64,000 bases of DNA from JAOPZW01 sp963764585 (GCA_963764585.1 CAVXTB010000002.1:124001-188000); one strand, 5' to 3'; shown: positions 50,447-59,765, counted from the stretch's first letter. Translations and numbers: made by a program. The notes: a model not told the origin generated them from the letters alone.

Positions 50447-51465
50447 TGAGGAGAGCCTCGACCTCATGGTGTTCACCTCGCCGCGCGAGGATGATCGGGT
50501 CGAGGAGCCGACGGCCTCGCCGTCGAGGATGCGGACCGCATTGTGCGGCGCTGCGCTGGGATGACCCGCTTGGTGCACATTACCCCGGGTACTGCACCGG
50601 ACTCCCGCTGTGCCCAATGCTGCCATTGAGATGCGTAGCGACGCCGCCCTGGTCCGCCGGGCCCTCCTGCCCGCCGCCCCCGCTATGGCTCGCGTCCGAC
50701 ACTCACCTCATCGGCGCAGATGCAGGCCGGCTCGCAGCGGGCGTTTGAGGTGATCTCTGACCGCCACCACCACTCGTGACCGCGCTAGTGACCATCGTCA
50801 TCCCCGCCGGCGAACGGCCGGGGACACCCACGAAGCCGGATCGCCATGGCGTGAAGCCGCCGACCGCTCCGACCGAGGGAATCCGACGCCCCAGCCAACC
50901 CAGAGCCGTCGCCTCCCGTCACGGCCACGCTCGGCGGCTCGAGCAAGGCCAGCACCCCGCCGAAACGCGCGCGACCGCGCGAGCAGCTAAAGCGCGCTCA
51001 AACATTCCGGGAGGTTCCTTGAACCTCGCTCGCTTCCCCCGCGGGCGCACCCCTCAACCGCGCGTGTGGAAGAGCAGGCGTCTGGGTGGGCGGCCACGAG
51101 ACGCTCGCTGCGGACGAGCAGCGAGTGCGGCGTCTGGGCGGCATGGACGCCCGCGATCGGGACTAACGCAGGCGTGGGGGCGACCGCCGGGCCCGACGCG
51201 TCGAGCTCGTCGACTGCGTTAGCCCGCGGGCGCCCGTGCCGACACGACTGCTCTGTGGCCGGTCGCTCACGCTTCGAGACGTCGAGGCTTTGGGAATGGT
51301 CCTCTCACGTCCAAGGTCGGCGGCGAGGCGCATCGAGTAGGTCGACGTTCCAACCGGTGATGCCCGAGCCGCCTTCACGCGGTGCGCCGAGCGAGCAGGG
51401 CGTTTGCATGTCGCCGCCCGCCGAGGCCCGCAATTCGTGGGCCAGCGCCGGGGTGCGGCCGGACC
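50447..51465. other. One-kilobase stretch without a recognisable gene
   Basis: Several frames are open but all are Arg/Pro/Ser/Thr-rich without ribosome sites or family patterns. It may be decayed DNA. No repeats or hairpins of note were found beyond short GC palindromes. Confidence 0.45.
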
Positions 51466-52953
51466 CTACGAGGGGTTGGCGCGGCCGCAGGTCCGCATTC
51501 GCACGCCGGGGCGCACCAGCGGGCGCCTGCGATCGCGCACTCTGACGGTGTATGGCCTGGAGAGGTCGCGCACCAGCTTCTCGTCGGTGAGTGCCCGGAA
51601 GGTCACGAGGTAGCAGCCGTCCCGCAGCTCGCGTCCGCGCACCGTGAAGTTCCAGTGCTTGCGGTGGCGGCCCTCGCCGAAGCTGCCGAGCGGGACGCCG
51701 CCGACCTTCGTCAGCCTCGGCGCGCTGTGCCCGAGCACGTCGTGGCGGCCAACGATGCGCTGGACGAGGAGCCCGGTGGTGCTTCCCGACGCGAGCGAGA
51801 AGCCGAGCGAGCCGCTCGCCAGGATGGTGCTGGTCGTAAGGACGCGGCGGACCTCGAGCGCGATAGCCCCGTCCGTGAGGTCAGGACCCGACAAGAAGAC
51901 GGGTGCGCCTGTCGGGTTGACCAGCAGTTGCGTCTGCGTATCCCAGATGAAGAGGCGGGGTCCGTTCGGGTGGGTAGCGGGCGCCCGGACGAAGGCGAGA
52001 TACCTGCCGTCGGGGGTGAATGTCGGTTGCCGCACGATGGTCCCGCGGGCGTTCACTAGTTCCGGGAGCTCGGTCGTCGCCGCCGCGGCGATGCCGCCGA
52101 GCGGGCGGAAGACCAGCTTGGTGGCGAACGGCGTCGCGGCCGGCGCCGATTCGAAGACCACGGCACCGCCGGACTCCGAGATCGTCGGATTGGCCAGCCG
52201 GCGCGTCGAATCTGAGAGGGTCGTGGCGCCCGTGGGCCCTTGGACCGTGATCCGTCCCGGCGGGCCGCCGCTGGCGGAGTCGATGCCGAACGCGAGCAGG
52301 TTCGATCCGAACGGCGCGGCATGCAGGGTGCGCCCCGCAGCGGTCGAGTCGGGCCCTCCCGCTAGGACGATCCGATGAGGGAACGGCCCGTTCGGGAAGT
52401 TCATCACCTCCGTCTCGGTGACCGAGCTCTGGAACGCACCCGCCGGCGCCGCCGAGTCGCGATGGTCGAGTCGCCGACCGGTCAGCACCTTGGTCCCGTC
52501 GAGCGAGAACGTCGGCGTGTTCGGCGGGTCGGCCGCAGCCTCGAATCCGCTGAACAGGTCCGCGGAGCGCCCCGTCGCGCGCTCCACCATCACGATCCGC
52601 ACCGTCCCCGAGAGCCGGCGCTCGAAGACGAGGTACCTACCGTCCGGGCTCAGCGAGGGATGGAACTCGCCCGCCGCCGGAACGTTGACACCCGGCGGCA
52701 CCGACGCAACGGCACCGGTCGTCGCGTTGACAACCTCCACCCTGTGCGGAGGTGACACGCCGGGCGCATCGAGCGTGGCGAAGATATCCGCGCGGCCGGG
52801 CGCAGCGGCCACCAGCGACGCAAGCACCGCGCCGACAAGCGCGAAGCGGAACCTCCGCACGGTTCCAGCACCAGCCGCGAGCCGGTGGCGCCGATACACC
52901 CGCCGGCGCATGATCGGCACGTCCCGGTGGGCGTATCTTGAGTGTGAAGGCAA
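51466..52953 (-). CDS. Secreted TolB-like WD40/PD40 propeller protein, TTG start
   Basis: A 495-residue protein. TTG 52953 is 7 bases after AGGAG and is in frame; ATG 52911 is the alternative. A basic stretch leads to the signal peptide RRFRFALVGAVLASLVAAAP, cleaved after GRA. Propeller blades with the PD40 pattern occur at FHPSLSPDGRYLVFERRLSG, TPTFSLDGTKVLTGRR and QPTFTPDGRYLAFVRAPA. The last 90 residues are a beta domain with HWNFTVRGRELRDGCYLVTF and two Cys. Its role may be binding of polysaccharide or protein outside the cell. Confidence 0.8.
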   Translation of the reverse strand: MPSHSRYAHRDVPIMRRRVYRRHRLAAGAGTVRRFRFALVGAVLASLVAAAPGRADIFATLDAPGVSPPHRVEVVNATTGAVASVPPGVNVPAAGEFHPSLSPDGRYLVFERRLSGTVRIVMVERATGRSADLFSGFEAAADPPNTPTFSLDGTKVLTGRRLDHRDSAAPAGAFQSSVTETEVMNFPNGPFPHRIVLAGGPDSTAAGRTLHAAPFGSNLLAFGIDSASGGPPGRITVQGPTGATTLSDSTRRLANPTISESGGAVVFESAPAATPFATKLVFRPLGGIAAAATTELPELVNARGTIVRQPTFTPDGRYLAFVRAPATHPNGPRLFIWDTQTQLLVNPTGAPVFLSGPDLTDGAIALEVRRVLTTSTILASGSLGFSLASGSTTGLLVQRIVGRHDVLGHSAPRLTKVGGVPLGSFGEGRHRKHWNFTVRGRELRDGCYLVTFRALTDEKLVRDLSRPYTVRVRDRRRPLVRPGVRMRTCGRANPS

Positions 52954-53764
52954 CGAAGTTCTCCTGTGAAGCGGTGTAGGTCCGCTACCAAGGACGGCGG
53001 GGTCCCCCACTTCTCTTCCTGTGCAAGTCGGCACACAAACGCAGCCCAGCGCGACCCCGACCAGCGCGTACGAGCCCACCCGCTCCGCGCGCTCCTGCTC
53101 CCCCGCGTGGATGCAGCACCCCCCGGCGATCAGCCGACCGACCCCCGCGGCGGGACGAGACGGGCGCAACCTCGACGACGAGCTCACCGCTGCTACCGCC
53201 GCGAGAGCAGGAGTACGCGGTCGCCACCGCATCGCTATTGCGGATCGTCCGCCGCGAGCGTCCGCTCGCAAGGAGCGGCGCTCTCGGATCTGCCTCGTTG
53301 CGACAGCGACGAGTGCTTGAGCTCCCATCGGTGGCGAGCTCGCAGACCGCGACGTCGTGCCTATGCACCGGTGCCATGCGTCGGACCGGGGTGGCGCTTC
53401 CGTTCGTCGTCCAACTCGCAAGTGAGCAGGCGATCACGCGACGAGCCGGAGACCGCTCCTTTACGTCCATGAGCAGCAGTCCCCCGCTGCGCACCTGCTC
53501 GTCGTCCATGTTGAAAGTTTTTGGAGCGACCATGGACACGTCCGTCCCGTGGCAGGGCGATAGCGCTGTGCGGGCGACATCGGCGCATCGCGGCCGAGCT
53601 GTTCGTCACCCAAGAACGTGACGGTCCCTTGCCGAGCGCAAGTCATCCTCAGCGTCGTGCCGACCGTCACGGGTTGGTACATGGGCGCAGCGGGTCAATA
53701 CGCGACCTGGGGCCGCATCGCTGGCGGCCCCGGGTCCAAGGTGGCGAGTCTCGGGTTCTGCACG
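52954..53764. other. Gene-free stretch with the leader of the propeller gene
   Basis: No frame shows family features. The leader directly upstream of 52953 (minus strand) holds GGGGGACCCC near 53006-53015 and looks structured. An AT-rich TTGAAAGTTTTTGG lies at 53510-53523, which is unusual here and may be a promoter region. A minus frame starting at 53530 (NMDDEQVRSGGLLLMDVKER) is protein-like but unassigned. Confidence 0.4.
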
Positions 53765-54256
53765 TCAGGTGACGTTGCACCGCTCCGGCTGAGGGTCGTC
53801 GATGCGAAGCGGCGTGGGCGGCGCTGGCGGCGTGCTGGCCGGGACGATGAACGTCGCTTCGACGACGGCGGTCTCGGTTCCGTTGTTCTTGGCCAGTCCG
53901 GGTGAGTCCGACGATTCGATGAACGTCTCCCCGGCGTGGTGAACGTCCGCGTGGCAGTTCTCGTCATAGAACGTCACCGTCCCGGACTGAACGACGACCA
54001 CAACGACACCGGGATGGTGATGCCATCCCGACGACCCTCCCGGGGCGATCGTGACGGTGGCCACGGCAACGTCGGCCGATACACCGTGGCGGGTCCGGAG
54101 TCGGACGCCGTCGTGCTTGGCGCGCAGCTCCCCCGCCGACCCTCTGGCGAGCACGTTGGTCGTGAACCCGGTCGGGGGGGTGGCGAGCGCGGCGCCGGCC
54201 AGCGCAACAACTGCGACGCTGAGCACCGCGATGAAGATGTGAGTGCGTTTGGACAT
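53765..54256 (-). CDS. Exported cupin-domain protein
   Basis: A 163-residue protein. Signal peptide THIFIAVLSVAVVALAGAAL (cleaved near ALA). The cupin barrel has motif 1 GWHHHPGVVVVVVQSGTVTF (three His) and motif 2 HHAGETFIESSDSPGLAKN, so a metal site is likely. ATG 54256 follows GAGGAGG. It lies 28 bases after the gene at 54285-54599, with which it forms an operon divergent from the sigma-factor genes, so it is a probable target of that sigma factor. Confidence 0.82.
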   Translation of the reverse strand: MSKRTHIFIAVLSVAVVALAGAALATPPTGFTTNVLARGSAGELRAKHDGVRLRTRHGVSADVAVATVTIAPGGSSGWHHHPGVVVVVVQSGTVTFYDENCHADVHHAGETFIESSDSPGLAKNNGTETAVVEATFIVPASTPPAPPTPLRIDDPQPERCNVT

Positions 54257-54284
54257 TTTGAACCTCCTCTTCTGTCTTGGCGCG

Positions 54285-54599
54285 TCAGCGGGTAGCGGCG
54301 GGGTGGTGGCGGCGCACGGTGATGGCGCCCGCGAGCGAGATCGCCAGTAGGCCGAGCGCGCCGGCGCCGATCGCGGCGTCGCCCCAGTCGAACCCGTCGG
54401 TCGATGTCGGCTTGACCGGCGGGGTCAGTGGCTCGGGGTTCCCGTAGGACGCGTAGTAGCGCTCGGTGGTGAGCAGCGCGGCGTGGGAGGGCGCGTCCTG
54501 TGAGCGCTGGTTTTCGATCGGCACCGCGCCGGCCGGCGCGGCGATCGTCGCGAAGGCGGCGACGGCCACGAGCGACGTGAACCTTCGGGTGAGGTGCAT
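54285..54599 (-). CDS. Small exported protein with C-terminal membrane helix
   Basis: A 104-residue protein from ATG 54599 (site AAAGGAG). Signal peptide FTSLVAVAAFATIAAPAGA, an Asn/Gln/Pro-rich middle (ENQRSQDAPSHAALLTTERY, NPEPLTPPVKP), then DWGDAAIGAGALGLLAISLA as a membrane helix and a short basic end (RRHHPAATR). No family known to me. It is the first gene behind one of the mirrored sigma-type promoters. Confidence 0.7.
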   Translation of the reverse strand: MHLTRRFTSLVAVAAFATIAAPAGAVPIENQRSQDAPSHAALLTTERYYASYGNPEPLTPPVKPTSTDGFDWGDAAIGAGALGLLAISLAGAITVRRHHPAATR

Positions 54600-54656
54600 G
54601 GCAGCTCCTTTGGGCTTGTGACCGCCCGGTGCGGTCGAGTGCTCATGGCCGACTGT

Positions 54657-54744
54657 TTTGCGCGTGGCGCGCGGTTGTGACCGAAGTTCGCGTCCGTGCG
54701 GCGGGAGGGAGTAGGTTCGGTCACAACCCTGGCCCACGTGCAAA
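54657..54744. promoter_or_regulatory. Mirror-image divergent promoters of the sigma-factor locus
   Basis: The 13-base block TTCGGTCACAACC occurs once on each strand (plus 54716-54728; minus 54685-54673). Each copy is followed, after 4 free bases, by (C/G)CCACG(T/C)GCAAA (plus to 54744; minus to 54657). Taking GTTCGG/CTTCGG as -35 and CGTG/CGCG as -10 gives a 16-base spacer, an ECF-like layout, in both directions. One copy faces the sigma gene, the other the 54599 gene. Confidence 0.65.
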
Positions 54745-54754
54745 TGAGAGACCG

Positions 54755-55300
54755 ATGGGGGGAACAGGCCAGACCGACGAGGAGCTCCTCGTGGCAGGCG
54801 ATTCGGACTCGTTCGATGTCTTGTACCGGCGTTGGGTCAAGCCGTTGCTCGGCTTCTTCGTCAAGCGCACGGGTGACGCGGAACTCGCCGCCGACCTGAC
54901 CGCCGAGACCTTCGCCGCGGCGCTCGCGGTTCGTGGCCGCTACCGCCCCGAGCGCGGTGCGGCGAGCTCATGGCTGTTCGGCATCGCGGCGAACAAGCTT
55001 GCCTTCGCGCAGCGGCGCGGCTACGCCGAGCGGCGCGCACGGCGGCGGCTGGGCATGGAACGGATCGCGCTCGACGACGAGAACCTCGCGCGGATCGAGC
55101 GTCTGGGCGAATCGGTCGTCGCCTCGGCGCTGGTCGAGCGCCTCCCCGCCGAGCAGCGTCACGCCATCACCGCTCACGTCCTCGACGACCGCAGCTACGG
55201 CGACATCGCCCTGGAGCTGAACACGTCCGAGATCGTCGTGCGAAAGCGCGTCAGCCGCGGCCTGGCCGCCGTCCGCCAGCGGATGGGAGCGCGACGATGA
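54755..55300 (+). CDS. RNA polymerase sigma factor, ECF type
   Basis: A 181-residue sigma-70 family factor with only regions 2 and 4. Region 2: SDSFDVLYRRWVKPLLGFFV, DLTAETFAAALAVRGRYRPE, ASSWLFGIAANKLAFAQRRG. Region 4: LVERLPAEQRHAITAHVLDD, RSYGDIALELNTSEIVVRKR then VSRGLAAVRQRM. The start ATG 54755 has a weak GAGAG site and lies 10 bases after the promoter motif. Its stop overlaps the next gene's ATG, which encodes a membrane protein that may act as its anti-sigma factor. Autoregulation is suggested by the mirrored promoters. Confidence 0.9.
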   Translation: MGGTGQTDEELLVAGDSDSFDVLYRRWVKPLLGFFVKRTGDAELAADLTAETFAAALAVRGRYRPERGAASSWLFGIAANKLAFAQRRGYAERRARRRLGMERIALDDENLARIERLGESVVASALVERLPAEQRHAITAHVLDDRSYGDIALELNTSEIVVRKRVSRGLAAVRQRMGARR

Positions 55301-56400
55301 GCGAGGACTTCATCGACGTCCTTGCGCTTCAGCTGCGCGAGGCCGGCGCGCGTCAGCGCCGCCGCGGGCCGCTGGCCCGCGCCATCGCCGCAACCCGGGC
55401 GGCCTTGTCCGATCACGCGCTGGCGCCCGCGCTCGCAACGCTCGTCGCTGTCGCGATCCTCGTCGCAGCCGCGTATGCGGTGACCCACCTGCGGCCCGAG
55501 CCTGCGGGGCCGCCCGCGCCGAAGGTCGTCACGCGCTTCTCGCCCGCCGCAGGGCTCGGGGAAATGGCCGTCGGCTTCGGCTCGGTGTGGCTCGACGACA
55601 CCAATCGCAGCCAGCTGCTGCGCATGGACCCGCAAAGCCACAACGTGACGGCGCGAATCCCGGTGCGAGGCGACGCAGCGGTCACGATCGGCAATGACGC
55701 AGTCTGGGTCCTGGAGTCCCCCGGCGGGGCCTACACGCGCGCGGGCCCCCTGCTGCGCATCGATCCACAGACGAATCGCGTCGTCGCGCGCATCCCGTTG
55801 CGCACGCGGTCGGGCGCCCGCTTCCTGGGCTGGGACGTGCGTTTGGGCCCAGGGGTCATGTGGGTCATCGGCCCGCGCGGCGCGCTGCGCGTCGACGCGC
55901 AGACCAACCGCATCACCCGCACGATCGACCTCGGCTCACGCTACGAGCTCAGCGATGCCGTGCTAAGCGGCACCGATCTGTGGATCCTCGTCAGGGACGG
56001 CCGCATGCTCCGCTACGACGCGCTCACCGCCGCACGCAAGAGCGTCGCACGCGTCCCCGTAAACGGCCTGCTGATGACGTCGGGCGACGCTCTCTACGTC
56101 CTCAACGAGACCGAGGTGGCGCGGCTGGACCCCGCCTCCGGACGACTTCTGTGGCAATCGAGCCGGCAGGTCGGCACCGCATCCGCCGGGGTGGCAACAA
56201 CCGCGCACGGCCTGCTCTGGGTTCCGACCAGGGTCCCGAACCACCCCGGCCTGCGTATCATCGGACTCGATCCGGAGACCGGACGGATCACCTCCAAGAC
56301 GCCCACCGTGGCGGAGTTCGACGCCACCGGCCTGCAGCGCGTCGGCTCGGACCTGTGGATGGCAACGAACAGCGGCCACGTCCTCGTGATCGGTCCGTAG
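55297..56400 (+). CDS. Membrane-anchored propeller protein, putative anti-sigma or sensor partner
   Basis: A 367-residue protein coupled (ATGA) to the sigma gene. Residues 1-45 are cytoplasmic, ALATLVAVAILVAAAYAVTH (about 46-65) is a single membrane helix, and the rest is an outside beta-propeller of PQQ/YVTN-like repeats: GLGEMAVGFGSVWLDDTNRS, LLRIDPQTNRVVARIPLRTR, ALRVDAQTNRITRTIDLGSR. The short cytoplasmic part lacks an obvious zinc anti-sigma motif, so if it holds the sigma factor, it does so in another way. The topology fits a sensor of outside conditions. Confidence 0.8.
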   Translation: MSEDFIDVLALQLREAGARQRRRGPLARAIAATRAALSDHALAPALATLVAVAILVAAAYAVTHLRPEPAGPPAPKVVTRFSPAAGLGEMAVGFGSVWLDDTNRSQLLRMDPQSHNVTARIPVRGDAAVTIGNDAVWVLESPGGAYTRAGPLLRIDPQTNRVVARIPLRTRSGARFLGWDVRLGPGVMWVIGPRGALRVDAQTNRITRTIDLGSRYELSDAVLSGTDLWILVRDGRMLRYDALTAARKSVARVPVNGLLMTSGDALYVLNETEVARLDPASGRLLWQSSRQVGTASAGVATTAHGLLWVPTRVPNHPGLRIIGLDPETGRITSKTPTVAEFDATGLQRVGSDLWMATNSGHVLVIGP

Positions 56401-56514
56401 GCGCTCGTCTTACCGGTCCCATCGACGCCAACCAGCAGCGCAGCCCGAGCCCGCTGCTCGGCCCCGAGACCAGCGGCCTACCGCCGCGCGCTCGAAACGC
56501 CGCTCGCTACCGAG

Positions 56515-57045
56515 ATGGACGAGGAGCAGCAGCGCCGCCAGCCGGTACGGTTCCGGCGTCTTGCATAGGCACAGGTGGACGCTCCGACCCAGCCTCGCCG
56601 CGTTGCCGCTCACGGTCTCCGCTTTCGCAATCGCCTGCCTGCGAGCGTCTCGCGGCACGGCCGGCAGACGCTCGGAAGGGACGAAGTCCAGGCGTTTCGC
56701 AACGCGACATCGGAGGCCCGGCCGCTTCTGCATCGATGGCAGAGCAGCGGCGCGGTTGTTCCCGAGATCCTCTTGGGCGAGGTCGAAGTTCACGCGGGTC
56801 CACCCGGAAGGCGATATGCCGCAGCCCCACGGCGGGCTCGTCGTCGCTGGCCGCCCTGAAGAGCGCGAGTCCGCTCCCGTCCGCCATGAGAGCGACCGGC
56901 GTGTCACCCCACGCGGCGGCGTGCTCGCGCCCGAGGCCGAGGACATCCCGGTACCAGCTCTCGGAGGCCTGCTGATCGCCGACGTCCAGCGCGACGTGAT
57001 CCAGGCCCTGCCCACGAAATGCCGTGTCTGCACCCCACGCCGACG
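56515..57045 (-). pseudogene. Frameshifted and interrupted VOC-family gene
   Basis: The first module reads GLDHVALDVGDQQASESWYR, VLGLGREHAAAWGDTPVALM, VGLRHIAFRVD; the frame then shifts to RVNFDLAQEDLGNNRAA. Much later the end-like SVHLCLCKTPEPYRLAALLL appears after about 50 residues with no VOC character. Together this is a VOC protein with a frameshift and an insertion or scrambled segment. Boundaries are approximate. It sits between the sigma locus and the first SulP gene. Confidence 0.5.
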
Positions 57046-57161
57046 TACCACGGGCGCCGCCGCGACGGCGCGGAGATGCTTCTTCGGTTGCTCGAACGCG
57101 GCCTGTCCTGCGGGCCGCGCGGGGATCCCGCCGTCCCTTTCGGCTGGATGGCTTTGGGTAG

Positions 57162-58844
57162 ATGATGGCGGCCATGGCCGGCCGGTTCGCGATCCTCGAG
57201 TGGCTGCCGTCATACGAACGCCGGCGGCTGAGAGGCGACGTCGCCGCCGGGATCGCCGTCACGGCGCTGATCGTGCCGAAGGATCTCGGCTACGCGGGGA
57301 TCGCCGGAGTGCCCCTGCAGAACGGCCTCTACGCCGCCGCCGCGGGCGCGATCATCTACGCGCTCTTCTGCACGTCGCGCCAGATCTCCACGGGACCCAG
57401 CTCGTCGCTGGCCGCCGTGGCCGGAGGTGCGGTGATCGCCACGGGCATTGCGGACGCCGGTGCCGCGGAGCTCGTCGCGGCGATCACGCTGGCCTCCGGC
57501 CTGCTGTACCTCGTGTTCGCCTGGCTGCGGCTCGGGTGGATCTCGCGCTTCCTCTCGAAGGCCGTGATCACGGGGTTCCTGGCCGGCGCTGCTGTCGACG
57601 TGGTGATCGGCGAGCTCCCCAAGCTCACCGGGACCGACGCCGACGGGAAGAACGCGTGGCGCGAGCTCGGGTCGTGGATCGGCTCGCTCGGCGACGTCCA
57701 CGGGACGACGGTGGTCGTGGGGGTGCTCTCGCTGGGGCTGATCCTCGGCACGCGCTTCCTGGCCCCCGCCGTTCCGGGCGCGCTGGTCCTCGTCGTCGCC
57801 GGGATCCTCGCCTCGCGGGTGTTCGACCTCGAAGCGCACGGCGTCGCACTCGTCGGCGACGTGCCGAGCGGGCTGCCGGCGCCCGAGCTGCCCAGTCTCG
57901 ACCTGGTCGGGGACCACCTCGCGACGATCGCCGTCGCCGCGATCGCGCTGCTGCTCATCGGGTTCTCGCAGACGGCCGGCGACGCGCGCGCCTTCGCGGC
58001 CCGGCACCGGTATCCCATCGACGTCGACCAGGAGTCCGTGGCTCAGGGCATGGCGAACGTCGGCGCAGGTGTCTTCCAGGGCATGCCGGTCTCCACGAGC
58101 CTGTCCGCGAGCTCGCTGAACGAGTCGGCCGGGGCCAGGACGCCGCTCGCGTCACTCATCACCGGCGCGCTCGTCCTCCTGACGCTGCTCTTCCTCGCGC
58201 CGCTCTTCTCCGACCTCCCGAAGCCGGTCCTCGCCGCCGTGATCATCGACGCCGTCGTCTTCGGGATGATCGACGTCTCAGAGCTGCGCCGCCTGTACCG
58301 CGTCACCCGGTTCGACTTCTGGATCGCGGTCGCCGCGATCGTCGGCGTGCTCTCGGCGGGCGTGCTCACAGGGGTGGTCATCGGGATGGCGCTCTCGCTG
58401 GGCTGGCTCATCTACGTCGCCGCCACGCCGCCGATGCCGTTGCTCGGGCGCGAGCCCGGCACGGAGGTGTTCCGCGACCTCGACGAGAACCCCGGCGACG
58501 ACACGTTCCCCGGCGTCGTCGTGCTGCGGCTCGACAGCGGCCTGTTCTTCGCGACGAGCCAGGCGCTCGAGGACCGCGTCCGCGCTCTGGCGCAGGACGG
58601 GGCGCTGCCGCTGCGCGCCGTCGTCCTCGACCTCGAGGGCGTCAACTTCATCGACTCGCAGGGCGCCGAGCAGCTCGCAGCGATCCTCGAGCTCGTGGAG
58701 AGCAATGACGCCGCGCTGCGGCTCGCGCGGATCAAGCCGAACGTGCTCGCCGTGCTGCGCGCGGACGGTTTCGTCGACCGCCTCGGCGCCGATCGGATCC
58801 ACGGCAACGTCGATCGCGCTGTCGAGGCGCAGCTGCACGCGTGA
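57162..58844 (+). CDS. SulP-family anion transporter with STAS domain
   Basis: A 560-residue transporter. The SulP core has DVAAGIAVTALIVPKDLGYA (substrate-binding helix 1), GPSSSLAAVAGGA, and helix 8-10 elements VFQGMPVSTSLSASSLNESA. It has about 12-14 helices. The C-terminal STAS domain (about 440-560) has VVLRLDSGLFFATSQALEDR and AVVLDLEGVNFIDSQGAEQL. Family substrates are sulfate, bicarbonate, chloride or dicarboxylates. ATG 57162 is used (ATG 57165 and 57174 also possible). It is convergent with the PPK2-ATPase operon, behind which a second SulP gene lies. Confidence 0.92.
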   Translation: MMAAMAGRFAILEWLPSYERRRLRGDVAAGIAVTALIVPKDLGYAGIAGVPLQNGLYAAAAGAIIYALFCTSRQISTGPSSSLAAVAGGAVIATGIADAGAAELVAAITLASGLLYLVFAWLRLGWISRFLSKAVITGFLAGAAVDVVIGELPKLTGTDADGKNAWRELGSWIGSLGDVHGTTVVVGVLSLGLILGTRFLAPAVPGALVLVVAGILASRVFDLEAHGVALVGDVPSGLPAPELPSLDLVGDHLATIAVAAIALLLIGFSQTAGDARAFAARHRYPIDVDQESVAQGMANVGAGVFQGMPVSTSLSASSLNESAGARTPLASLITGALVLLTLLFLAPLFSDLPKPVLAAVIIDAVVFGMIDVSELRRLYRVTRFDFWIAVAAIVGVLSAGVLTGVVIGMALSLGWLIYVAATPPMPLLGREPGTEVFRDLDENPGDDTFPGVVVLRLDSGLFFATSQALEDRVRALAQDGALPLRAVVLDLEGVNFIDSQGAEQLAAILELVESNDAALRLARIKPNVLAVLRADGFVDRLGADRIHGNVDRAVEAQLHA

Positions 58845-58850
58845 CGCGGC

Positions 58851-59765
58851 TCAGCGGGCGACGGGCTCGGCCTCGAGCGCCTTGCGCGCTTCCAGGTTGG
58901 CGGCGTGTTCCTCGGGCGAGACCTCCGGCCGGCGCAGGTCCAGCGATTGCAGCTTGTCCACCAGCGCCCATGCGACCAGCGCCTGCGTCAGCCACCAGTG
59001 GTCGGCGGGGATGACGTACCACGGCGCCCACGGAGTCGACGTGGCGGTCAGGGCATCCTCGAACGCGCTGATGTACTCGTCGAACCGCGCCCGCTCGGCG
59101 ACGTCGGCGGCGTTGAACTTCCACTCCTTGCCGGGCACGTCGAGGCGCGCGAGGAAGCGCTTCTTCTGCACGTCCTTGGAGACGTTCAGGAAGAACTTCA
59201 CGACCTTCGTGCCGTTGCGATCGAGGTGGCGCTCGAAGGCGTTGATGTCCTCGTAGCGCTCCTGCCAGAACTCCTGGCCGCGATCCCCGGGCGGGAGGCG
59301 CTGTGGCGCGAGCCACTCGGGATGCACCTTCAGCGCGACCACTTCCTCGTAGTGCGACCGGTTGAAGATGCCGATGCGACCACGCTCGGGGAGGGCCTTG
59401 GAGATGCGCCAGAGGAAGTCGTGGTCGAGCTCCTCCGAGGACGGCTGCCGGAAGGAGACCACCTGAACGCCCTGCGGGTTGACGCCCGACATCACGTGCT
59501 TGATGACCGAGTCCTTGCCGGCGGCGTCCATCGCCTGCAGGACCACGAGCAGGGCGTACCGGTCGGTCGCCCAGAGCAGCTCCTGCACCTCGGAGAGCTC
59601 CGCGATCCCGCGCGCGATGGCGTCCTTCGCCCGCTGCGCGAGCTCGTCCTGGGCGAGATCCGCGAGCTCCGGGTCGCCGGGCGAAGCGGGGTCCCTGTCG
59701 GCGATGCGGGCCGCATCACCGGGCGTGACGAGGAACCGTGCGAGCATGGCCTCGCGCGTGCTCAT
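58851..59765 (-). CDS. Polyphosphate kinase 2 (PPK2) family protein
   Basis: A 304-residue kinase that moves phosphate between polyphosphate and nucleotides. Walker A is AMDAAGKDSVIKH (about 83-95), the lid module around FNRSHYEEVVALKVHPEWLA, and Walker B-like KFFLNVSKDVQKKRFLARLD; the conserved WKFNAADVAERARFDEYISA and TPWYVIPAD-like PWYVIPADHWW segments are present. One-domain class I/III type, usually making ATP or GTP from polyphosphate. Its ATG overlaps the stop of the P-type ATPase by four bases, so both are translated together. Confidence 0.93.
   Translation of the reverse strand: MSTREAMLARFLVTPGDAARIADRDPASPGDPELADLAQDELAQRAKDAIARGIAELSEVQELLWATDRYALLVVLQAMDAAGKDSVIKHVMSGVNPQGVQVVSFRQPSSEELDHDFLWRISKALPERGRIGIFNRSHYEEVVALKVHPEWLAPQRLPPGDRGQEFWQERYEDINAFERHLDRNGTKVVKFFLNVSKDVQKKRFLARLDVPGKEWKFNAADVAERARFDEYISAFEDALTATSTPWAPWYVIPADHWWLTQALVAWALVDKLQSLDLRRPEVSPEEHAANLEARKALEAEPVAR

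Noticed and set aside
53618..53905. A 95-codon plus-strand frame with a hydrophobic start (VILSVVPTVTGWYMGAAGQY).
   Set aside because: The second half runs antisense through the exported cupin gene, there is no ribosome site, and no family pattern is seen.
56561..58708. A 715-codon plus-strand frame overlapping the SulP gene.
   Set aside because: It is an out-of-frame shadow of the SulP gene and the VOC remnant, Arg-rich without motifs.
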